Positions 1-5,810 of a DNA stretch of 7,509 nt are shown here, in pieces; the first letter of the stretch is position 1; every line of letters starts with the position of its first letter. The translations under genes and the position numbers were made by a program. The notes beneath the pieces are model-generated. The model was not told the DNA's origin and did not search any database. It worked only from the letters and a program-made list of their open reading frames with translations. Source of the DNA: JANRKT01 sp033763355 (GTDB lineage: Bacteria > Bacteroidota > Bacteroidia > Chitinophagales > Chitinophagaceae). The DNA is taken from contig JANRKT010000361.1 in assembly GCA_033763355.1 (NCBI GenBank), positions 1 through 7,509 on the forward strand, written 5' to 3'.

Positions 1-79
1 CAATTAAGCAATGAATGGCAACCACAGACCTGTCAGGTTTTAAGTTGGTCCTTCAGGACATTAGTTGATGCGACAATAG

Positions 80-87
80 TATCTTTA
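80..87 (+). promoter_or_regulatory. Possible -7 promoter box of purN
   Basis: TATCTTTA matches the Bacteroidota -7 element TAnnTTTG at five of its six fixed positions. It ends only four bases before the purN start codon, so the transcript would be leaderless or nearly so. No convincing TTTG -33 element stands 17-23 bases upstream, which keeps confidence low. The rest of positions 1-91 contains no gene that I can support, only two short palindromes at 28-38 and 48-59. Confidence 0.3.
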
Positions 88-91
88 ACGC

Positions 92-712
92 ATGAAGAAA
101 ATTGCCATTTTCGCTTCGGGAACGGGGAGTAATGCGAAGAAGATAATAGAACATGGCCCCCACCCCGCCTCCCCCGATGGGGGAATAGGAAGACTGCAAT
201 ACGAAGTTGCTTTAGTAGCAACCAATAAACCCGGTGCAGCTGTTTTAAAAATTGCAGAAGCCCATCATATTCCAACCCTTGTTATTGATAAAGAAAAATT
301 TTTTCGCGGCAATGCTTATGCTGATGAACTGAAAGAAAGCGGTATTGACTTTATTGTACTTGCCGGTTTTTTATGGAAGTTGCCGGTTAAACTTATTGAG
401 GCTTACCCCCATAAAATAATCAACATTCACCCCGCCCTTTTACCAAAGTATGGCGGCAAAGGAATGTATGGCCGCCACGTGCATGAAGCAGTAATAGCGG
501 CAGGTGAAAAAGAAAGCGGCATCACCATACATTTCGTGGATGAGTTATACGACCATGGCAAACCCATTTTGCAGGTAAAGTGTGCTATTGATGAAAGTGA
601 TTCCCCCGAATCGCTGGCAAAAAAAGTACAGCAGCTTGAACATGAATATTACCCGAAAGTGATTGATGATATTGTCAGCGCTTCAAAAAACAAATTGCAT
701 ACAAATCAGTAA
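92..712 (+). CDS. purN: Phosphoribosylglycinamide formyltransferase (GAR transformylase 1)
   Basis: Cytosolic enzyme that transfers the formyl group of 10-formyltetrahydrofolate to glycinamide ribonucleotide, the third step of de novo purine synthesis. Visible signatures: the phosphate-binding loop ASGTGSN (residues 8-14), the catalytic Asn and His in NIHPALLPKYGG (N111, H113), and the catalytic Asp in the Y-D-H-G signature (D154). By family knowledge these correspond to E. coli N106, H108 and D144. GGKGMYG (residues 121-127) is typical of Bacteroidota homologues. The protein has 206 residues, longer than the usual 185-195. The excess lies at residues 22-36, where a GC-rich palindromic DNA segment is read in frame between the first helix and the second strand; the catalytic parts are intact, so the enzyme is probably functional. 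The ATG at 92 is directly followed by the expected first beta strand (KKIAIFASG). No other purine gene is adjacent in the window. Identification is very secure. Confidence 0.96.
   Translation: MKKIAIFASGTGSNAKKIIEHGPHPASPDGGIGRLQYEVALVATNKPGAAVLKIAEAHHIPTLVIDKEKFFRGNAYADELKESGIDFIVLAGFLWKLPVKLIEAYPHKIINIHPALLPKYGGKGMYGRHVHEAVIAAGEKESGITIHFVDELYDHGKPILQVKCAIDESDSPESLAKKVQQLEHEYYPKVIDDIVSASKNKLHTNQ
154..192 (+). repeat. GC-rich palindromic repeat-like segment inside purN
   Basis: A C-run followed by a G-run breaks the otherwise AT-leaning purN coding sequence. Its core is CCCCC-GAT-GGGGG at 171-183, extended by a T-A pair to 170-184, giving a six-pair stem with a three-base loop. C-rich sequence flanks it on the left (156-169) and AATAGG on the right. 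Similar short C-run/G-run palindromes are, from general knowledge, common as dispersed intergenic repeats in Bacteroidota genomes; whether this genome has other copies cannot be seen here. Read in frame it gives residues rich in Pro, Gly, His and Asp, unlike the rest of the protein. The boundaries are approximate, and no target-site duplication is obvious. Confidence 0.5.
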
Positions 713-792
713 GTTTCAGCGTTGATACAGGTTACCTCTCTTTTAACAAAACCATTTTATTTCTTTTTACTATTGTTGCCGAAATAAATACT

Positions 793-1566
793 TTGAAGAC
801 GGGGGCCGCACATACATTCTTTTTACTGCTCTGCTTTATTTTTTTTAAAACAACAGCAACTGCACAACTCCAGGTCCGCGGTGTGGTGTACGACTCCACC
901 CGTTTGATTGTGGTAAAAGACGTGCTGATAAAAAGCACCGGCGGAAACCAGACCATTACTGATTCAACAGGCCGCTACAGCATTTTTGTAATGGAAAAAG
1001 ATTCACTGATCTTTATTTACAACGGCAAGCCCACCATGAAGTTCCCGGTAAAAAACATCCCTGACCCCGGCAATTTTGAACTGGCCCTGCAGATACGTCT
1101 TACTGACAAATACAAAACCTTAAAAGAAGTGGTGGTGTTTGGCAAAACACACAAACAGGATTCCATTGAAAACCGGGAACGATATGCCAAAATATTCAAC
1201 TTCGAAAAACCCGGTATCGGCGTTTCTTCCGGCTCACCTTATGGAGCAGGCGTGGGGCTTGACCTCGATGAGTTCATCAACATGTTCCGCTTCAGGAGAA
1301 ACAAAAGCCTGCGCAAATTCCAGGAAAGGCTTATTAAAGAAGAACAGGAAAAATTTATCAGTTACCGGTTTAATAAAAACACCATCAAAAGCATTACACA
1401 GCTTTCAGGTGCATCGCTTGATTCTTTTATGGCCATCTACCGGCCCGATTACGAGTTTACATTGCAGGCCACCGATTATGAATTCGCCTATTACATCAAG
1501 CAATGTTTCCTTCACTACCAGCGCACTGCCTTAAGAAAAGGGGAGCAGAACAAGCGCCGTGAATAA
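793..1566 (+). CDS. Secreted protein with carboxypeptidase-regulatory-like domain, function unknown
   Basis: A 257-residue exported protein. Residues 1-24 form a Sec signal peptide with a long hydrophobic stretch and a TATA|Q cleavage site. Residues 26 to about 105 resemble the CarbopepD_reg-like beta-sandwich often found at the N-terminus of Bacteroidota outer-membrane and cell-surface proteins: QLQVRGVVYDS, then VLIKS, TDSTGRYSIFV and a final strand. The second half (about 125-257) is charged and rich in Arg and Lys, with a DEFINMFRFRR stretch, a KFQERLIKEEQEKFI helix, and LDSFMAIYRPDYEF followed by DYEFAYYIK. I recall this combination from uncharacterised Bacteroidota proteins but know no function for it. 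The start is TTG: the first in-frame ATG lies about 65 codons downstream and would remove the signal peptide. No catalytic motif is evident. It lies 80 bases after purN and is probably transcribed separately. Confidence 0.82.
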   Translation: MKTGAAHTFFLLLCFIFFKTTATAQLQVRGVVYDSTRLIVVKDVLIKSTGGNQTITDSTGRYSIFVMEKDSLIFIYNGKPTMKFPVKNIPDPGNFELALQIRLTDKYKTLKEVVVFGKTHKQDSIENRERYAKIFNFEKPGIGVSSGSPYGAGVGLDLDEFINMFRFRRNKSLRKFQERLIKEEQEKFISYRFNKNTIKSITQLSGASLDSFMAIYRPDYEFTLQATDYEFAYYIKQCFLHYQRTALRKGEQNKRRE

Positions 1567-1613
1567 TTTTAATATCCTGCAGGCCTGTTTTCAAAAGTTT
1601 TTAGTTTTAACTT

Positions 1614-1648
1614 TCTGCCATAAATTATTTCGTTGCATTGTAATTTTC
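1614..1648 (+). promoter_or_regulatory. Weak candidate promoter for the serine hydrolase gene
   Basis: TAATTTTC (1641-1648) matches the Bacteroidota -7 element TAnnTTTG at all fixed positions but the last. A TCTG (1614-1617), one mismatch from TTTG, lies 23 bases upstream, at the far end of the accepted spacing. Transcription would start about 10-20 bases before the ATG at 1671. No Shine-Dalgarno sequence is present. Confidence 0.25.
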
Positions 1649-1670
1649 AGCCCACGAAAAAATTGTCATT

Positions 1671-2987
1671 ATGAAAAAACTCCTTTTTCTTTTACTGGTT
1701 GTTGCAAACGGTTTAACTGTTCTTGCCCAGTCTTCTGTTTCAATTGCTAAACCAGTCATTTCAAAATCTTCCTCAGTATTAACGGAAACCGCTCCTGCAG
1801 CCGGGGGCATGTCTGCAGAAAGACTGAGCAGGATAGACCATTTAATCAAAGAGTACATTGATAAAAAATACATTACCGGGGCAACTGCGATTGTAGTAAA
1901 AGACGGAAAAATCGTTTATTACAAAGGAGTGGGCTATGATGACCCCGATAAAAAAACAGCCCTTAAAAGGGATGCCATCTGCCGTATTGCCTCACAAACC
2001 AAGGCCATTACCAGTGTTGCCGTAATGATATTGTATGAAGAAGGAAAGTTTTTACTGGATGACGCCGTAAGCAAATACATCCCTGAATTTAAAAAACCCA
2101 AAGTGCTGGACAAATACAATGAAGCGGATACAACCTATACCACAGTTCCTGCCAAAAGGGAAATCTCCATCCGTGACCTGCTTACACATACCTCCGGTAT
2201 TGGTTACGCACAGATCGGCTCAAAAGAAGCCAATGCCATTTATTGCAAAGCCGGTGTGGTAGGAGGCATTGGGGTTGAAAAAATTGTATTGGGCGATAAA
2301 ATGAAAATCCTCGGCGGCCTTCCTTTGTTTCATCAGCCGGGTGAAAAATGGACATACGGATTGAATACTGATTTACTCGGATACCTTGTTGAAGTGGTGA
2401 GCGGAATGAGTTTAGCTGAATTTTTCAGCAAAAAAATCTTTGAGCCGCTGGGTATGAAGGATACATACTTCTATCTGCCCAAAGAAAAACAAAGCCGCCT
2501 TGCAACGCTTTACACCGAAGACTCCACAAAGCATGTTATAAAAATGGATGAAAAGATCAGTCTTAATGGTGATATGATCCGTGACTTTCCGAAACTCAGC
2601 GGTACTTATTACTCAGGCGGCGGCGGGCTTTCTTCTACAGTGTATGACTATGCCGTATTTCTGCAGATGTTATTAAACGGCGGCGAATACAACGGCAAAA
2701 GAATTTTAAGCCGGGCAGCAGTGCGGATGATGACGTCAAATCAAATTGGCGACCTGAACCTCGGTGACAGGAAGTTTGGATTAGGTTTTGGAATTTATAC
2801 AGACAAAAGTGCGGCACGGGGGCCTGTATCTGCAACTTCGTTCGACTGGGGCGGCATGTTTAGTTCTTCTTACTGGATAGACCCCAAAGAAAAAATCACC
2901 GGCCAGTTGTTCCTGCAGTTGTTCCCCAACAGCCATGGAGAAATACATGATAAATTTAAAGTTTTGGTGTACCAGGCTATTGAGTAA
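1671..2987 (+). CDS. Exported serine hydrolase, class C beta-lactamase / family VIII esterase fold
   Basis: A 438-residue hydrolase of the beta-lactamase (PF00144-type) fold, probably periplasmic. Signal peptide residues 1-19 end in VLA|Q; a Ser/Thr/Ala/Pro-rich linker runs to about residue 46. The nucleophile motif S-x-x-K is SQTK (S108, K111), in the usual setting RIASQTKAITSVAVMILYEEG. LLTHTSG (170-176) is a family hallmark. The catalytic tyrosine is Y229 in WTYGLNTDLLG, the pattern of EstB-like family VIII esterases rather than the YxN of true beta-lactamases. WGG at 393-395, followed by YWIDPKE, stands where class C enzymes have KTG. These features favour an esterase or peptidase role over antibiotic resistance. 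The substrate is unknown. Residues 143-162 and about 183-215 look like surface insertions, and C104 and C192 could form a disulfide. The gene stands 104 bases from its upstream and 80 bases from its downstream neighbour. Confidence 0.92.
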   Translation: MKKLLFLLLVVANGLTVLAQSSVSIAKPVISKSSSVLTETAPAAGGMSAERLSRIDHLIKEYIDKKYITGATAIVVKDGKIVYYKGVGYDDPDKKTALKRDAICRIASQTKAITSVAVMILYEEGKFLLDDAVSKYIPEFKKPKVLDKYNEADTTYTTVPAKREISIRDLLTHTSGIGYAQIGSKEANAIYCKAGVVGGIGVEKIVLGDKMKILGGLPLFHQPGEKWTYGLNTDLLGYLVEVVSGMSLAEFFSKKIFEPLGMKDTYFYLPKEKQSRLATLYTEDSTKHVIKMDEKISLNGDMIRDFPKLSGTYYSGGGGLSSTVYDYAVFLQMLLNGGEYNGKRILSRAAVRMMTSNQIGDLNLGDRKFGLGFGIYTDKSAARGPVSATSFDWGGMFSSSYWIDPKEKITGQLFLQLFPNSHGEIHDKFKVLVYQAIE

Positions 2988-3067
2988 TCCTGAACACCGA
3001 AGGGGAGAGCATTCATCTTGATGAGGTATTGGACAATGTAAATAATAAACAATAAAAATCGCTCTAT

Positions 3068-3913
3068 ATGGTTTCCTGCATTATTAGCCGCTTTGCTGCA
3101 ATTGCTGTTATACTTATTTTATCCTTTACACAATCAGCCGCCCAGCCCGAAATCGGCGTGCAGCTCTACAGTTTCCGCAACCAGATACCTAAAGATGTTG
3201 CCGGTATGCTGAAAAAAATAAGGGAGATGGGCATTAAAGAACTGGAAGGCGGCGGAACTTACGGATTACCATTTACCGATTACAAAAAAATATTAGACGA
3301 CAACGGTTTTAAAATGATCAGCATCGGCGCCGATTTTAATAAACTCCAAACCAATCTGCCCGCCATTATTAATGAAGCAAAATCATTCGGCGCATCTTAT
3401 GTTACCTGTTTCTGGATACCGCATAAAGGAGATGAATTTACATTGGATGACGTAAAAAAAGCAGTTGAGGTGTTTAATGCTGCCGGAAAAACCTTAAAAG
3501 AAAACGGTCTTTCATTATGCTATCATCCACATGGCTATGAATTCAGGCCGCATGAAAACGGGACCTTATTTGATTATCTTATTAATAACATGGATGCCCG
3601 TTATGCCAATTTTGAAATGGATGTGTTTTGGATCAAACACCCCGGCCAGGACCCTGTTGCACTGCTGAAAAAATACCCCAACCGTTTTTTACTGATGCAT
3701 TTAAAAGACCGCAAACCCGGCACAGAAGGCAACCAGTTTGGAAGGGCCGATGTAGAAACCAATGTGGTGCTTGGAACAGGCGATGTAGGTATTGCTGAAA
3801 TTATGAAAGTGGCAAAAAAAGCAGGTGTAAAACATTTTTTTATTGAAGACGAATCTTCGCGGAGTATGGAACAGGTACCGCAAAGCCTTGCTTATTTGAA
3901 GAAGCTGAAATAA
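3068..3913 (+). CDS. Exported xylose-isomerase-like TIM-barrel protein (sugar isomerase/epimerase family)
   Basis: A 281-residue protein: signal peptide 1-25 (hydrophobic stretch IAVILILSF, then SAA|Q), followed by an AP-endonuclease-2/xylose-isomerase-like barrel beginning GVQLYSFRN (30-38). Likely metal and active-site positions, by family pattern: E58/E60 in KELEGGG, H153/H155 in CYHPHGYEF, D185 in FEMDVFW, H211 in LMHLKDR, and E260 or E262 in FFIEDE. Databases usually call such proteins sugar phosphate isomerase/epimerase, but phosphosugars are not expected outside the cytoplasm, so an unphosphorylated sugar or glycoside derivative is more plausible. Exported members in Bacteroidota are often linked to keto-sugar or glycoside breakdown; no partner dehydrogenase or hydrolase is seen here. 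The ATG at 3068 is the one that yields a complete signal peptide. The 80 bases upstream hold no clear promoter. Confidence 0.9.
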   Translation: MVSCIISRFAAIAVILILSFTQSAAQPEIGVQLYSFRNQIPKDVAGMLKKIREMGIKELEGGGTYGLPFTDYKKILDDNGFKMISIGADFNKLQTNLPAIINEAKSFGASYVTCFWIPHKGDEFTLDDVKKAVEVFNAAGKTLKENGLSLCYHPHGYEFRPHENGTLFDYLINNMDARYANFEMDVFWIKHPGQDPVALLKKYPNRFLLMHLKDRKPGTEGNQFGRADVETNVVLGTGDVGIAEIMKVAKKAGVKHFFIEDESSRSMEQVPQSLAYLKKLK

Positions 3914-4023
3914 GGGCAACACATAACTGAATATTTTAATAATAGTGCGCAATCATTCTTTGCTGTAATTTTTTTGGAATAACAGGATAGTTATCGTACC
4001 CTTACAGTCTAAATCATTTAAAA

Positions 4024-4218
4024 ATGATCTCTCCAAAACCAGCATTCAGAATTATTTTGGGTTTAGCGCTTCTGACTTTTACTGCTATAGGCTGTGGTGG
4101 TGATGAGAAAAAAGACGCCGCTACAGAAAAAAGTGAATCAATGGCACCCGCTACAGATGCGCAGGATACCACAAAAATGGATACTGCTTCTACAAGGCCG
4201 GTAAAAACAGGCAACTAA
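4024..4218 (+). CDS. Small acidic lipoprotein, function unknown
   Basis: A 64-residue predicted lipoprotein. Residues 1-23 form a type II signal peptide (positive start, then ILGLALLTFTAIG) with the lipidated cysteine at C24 (lipobox AIGC). After it comes GGDEKKD, acidic and close to the cysteine, which loosely resembles the lipoprotein export signal that sends Bacteroidota lipoproteins to the cell surface. The mature part of about 41 residues is low complexity, rich in Asp, Glu, Lys, Thr, Ala and Ser, and probably disordered. It has no recognisable domain. The gene stands alone, 110 bases after its neighbour. TTTG at 3973-3976 with TACCCTTA 20 bases later is a poor promoter match. The lipobox and signal peptide make this a likely real gene despite its size. 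Confidence 0.75.
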   Translation: MISPKPAFRIILGLALLTFTAIGCGGDEKKDAATEKSESMAPATDAQDTTKMDTASTRPVKTGN

Positions 4219-4401
4219 AGCTCCCGTAAATTCATTTTACTGTCCCCGGCTGCTGCATTTTATACGCATTAAAAATAAATGCCCTGGCCGGAATGAATTT
4301 TTATTTCCCTTCTCGACGAAACCGGCTCCTCTTATGTTTCAGACTTGCTGCTTTTTTTGAGGCTAACAAAAGCCAGTTGCATTAATTCCATTTGTTGTTT
4401 T

Positions 4402-4432
4402 TTTGAAATCCGGCTGCAGATCAGTAGATTTA
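4402..4432 (+). promoter_or_regulatory. Bacteroidota-type promoter of the caspase-like gene
   Basis: TTTG (4402-4405), a 19-base spacer, then TAGATTTA (4425-4432). This matches TTTG-N17-23-TAnnTTTG at every fixed base except the last G, the best promoter in the window. Transcription would begin around 4437-4441, leaving an untranslated leader of about 25 bases before the ATG at 4463. It lies in the 244-base gap 4219-4462, which otherwise holds only T-rich stretches and no gene I can support. Confidence 0.55.
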
Positions 4433-4462
4433 AAGTGATTTGTAAACCAAAACACGCATGCC

Positions 4463-5800
4463 ATGTTGTTAAGGTGCCTGTTACTTCTTATTGTATCGCT
4501 TTACTGCAACCTCTCTTTGTCGCAATCCATATATGAATTCGATTATTACTTCGATATCAATAAAACCCGTGAGCATTACAAAGCCCTTATGGTGCGTTAC
4601 GAAGACGGCACAGGGTTTATAAGGGTAAAATTCCGTGACAGTGCAACACATTCATGGATATTGGTAGACATGGACATGCAGGAACATTACATGGGTGATG
4701 AAGATGAAACCGACAGCAGGAAAACCGACAGCAGTATTTTGGTTTTTGAAGGCATAGACCCACAGGTGGTTACCGGTCCACAGGACCTGGAGTATGACCC
4801 TGATTTGTTTTTGTTTGAAAAAAACAAACAAGACGGGGTGTATGACCCGTTGGCTGTCCTTTCAAAAGATGATAACGGAAAGGATGTTGAAGGTGTGGTT
4901 ACCGAAATGAGGTTGCTGAATGAAGGGGACCTTACCAAAGAACTGGTGTCGGAATATTTTACAGAAAAAGATGAGATTTATGTTAACCTTTTTGAAGAAG
5001 CATCAGTAAGGGCACCCACGCCGCAGCAGAAGGCCACAAGACTTTTCCTGGTACTTGTTGCCAATACAAACGATCTCTCCATCGGGCCAACATGCAAAGT
5101 GGATAAAGATGCCACTTATACTACCTTCAGCCAGCTTGCAGAATTCCTGAAAATACAATTCGTGCCTAACGTTATTGAAGGAAAAGATTTCAGCAAAATA
5201 AATGTGGACAACGCCATCAATGGCATTAAGCCCGCTTCAAATGACATTGTGGTGTTTTACTATTCGGGGCACGGGTTCAACGATGTAAAGACCAATTACA
5301 AATTTCCTTTTCTTGACCTGCGTGACAAAACCTACCAGCAATATGGAGAGCCTTACACCCTCAACATTGAAGATATCTTTAAAAGAATAAAGATGAAAGG
5401 GGCAAGGATGAACCTTGTCATCAGCGATTGCTGTAATGCTGATCCCTCTCAAAGCAATATTGCAATAAGCGATGGCGCCAGCACACGTACATCATCTGTT
5501 GGCTGGAACATAGGCAACTGCTGGTCGCTTTTTATGAACAACAAACCGGGTTCTATACTCGTGACCGCAGCGCAAAAAGGGGAGCTGTCTGCAGGAAACA
5601 GTACGGGGGGCATTTTTACTTTTAATTTCAGGGAATCGCTTGATAAGGCGCTGGGGGTTTTTTACAATAACAGCTCGTGGAATGATGTATTGGTTGCCGC
5701 ACAAAAACAAACCGTTAATAAAGCAAAGCGTACATGGTGCACACAGCCGGATAACAGTAAAAAAGTGTGTGTGCAAAACCCGGTTTTCAGGATGGAATAA
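4463..5800 (+). CDS. Secreted caspase-like cysteine peptidase (C14 family) with unassigned N-terminal domain
   Basis: A 445-residue exported protein. Residues 1-20 are a Sec signal peptide ending SLS|Q. Residues about 22-190 form an unrecognised, strand-rich and acidic region, including an Asp/Glu cluster and an imperfect five-codon tandem repeat (TDSRK-TDSS, residues 83-91). The caspase/metacaspase-like domain runs from about 193 (RLFLVLVANTND) to the C-terminus. The catalytic His is H270 in FYYSGHGFND. The catalytic Cys is most likely C324 in ISDCCNAD, aligning with the D-S-C-H of metacaspases; C323 takes the place of the Ser. SILVTAAQKGE (from about 364) and GGIFTFNF (about 383-390) fit the later strands of the fold. 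Both catalytic residues are present, so it is probably an active peptidase in the periplasm or outside the cell, with basic-residue preference expected if it is metacaspase-like. It has its own promoter and is followed after 10 bases by a Tat-exported PLP enzyme. Confidence 0.88.
   Translation: MLLRCLLLLIVSLYCNLSLSQSIYEFDYYFDINKTREHYKALMVRYEDGTGFIRVKFRDSATHSWILVDMDMQEHYMGDEDETDSRKTDSSILVFEGIDPQVVTGPQDLEYDPDLFLFEKNKQDGVYDPLAVLSKDDNGKDVEGVVTEMRLLNEGDLTKELVSEYFTEKDEIYVNLFEEASVRAPTPQQKATRLFLVLVANTNDLSIGPTCKVDKDATYTTFSQLAEFLKIQFVPNVIEGKDFSKINVDNAINGIKPASNDIVVFYYSGHGFNDVKTNYKFPFLDLRDKTYQQYGEPYTLNIEDIFKRIKMKGARMNLVISDCCNADPSQSNIAISDGASTRTSSVGWNIGNCWSLFMNNKPGSILVTAAQKGELSAGNSTGGIFTFNFRESLDKALGVFYNNSSWNDVLVAAQKQTVNKAKRTWCTQPDNSKKVCVQNPVFRME
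4707..4734 (+). repeat. Tandem 15-base in-frame duplication in the caspase-like gene
   Basis: The 13-mer AAACCGACAGCAG occurs at 4707-4719 and again at 4722-4734, a 15-base period. It adds five codons in frame and yields the peptide repeat TDSRK-TDSS (residues 83-91) in the acidic loop of the N-terminal region. It looks like a recent small slippage duplication. Confidence 0.7.
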
Positions 5801-5810
5801 AAAATTTCAA

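Noticed and set aside
33..275. An 80-codon open frame on the minus strand overlapping the start of purN
   Set aside because: It is antisense to a secure gene, its sequence resembles no protein family, and part of it comes from the palindromic repeat.
1671..2987. Annotation as a beta-lactamase conferring antibiotic resistance
   Set aside because: The SxxK fold is shared by many esterases and peptidases; the Y-G-L-N and WGG motifs here fit EstB-like family VIII esterases better, and no resistance context is present.
4268..4305. A-run and T-run flanking a GGCC core, considered as an intrinsic terminator for the small lipoprotein gene
   Set aside because: The AAAAAT and ATTTTT arms can pair only as a six-pair AT stem with a loop of about 20 bases, and the inner bases do not continue the stem.
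4345..4536. A 63-codon plus-strand open frame upstream of and overlapping the caspase-like gene
   Set aside because: It overlaps the best promoter and the caspase signal peptide in another frame, is rich in Cys and Phe from T-runs, and has no family resemblance.
5640..5810. An upstream extension of the PLP enzyme to an ATG at 5640
   Set aside because: It would overlap the end of the caspase-like gene by 161 bases and bury the Tat signal internally; the ATG at 5811 gives a normal Tat signal and short spacing.
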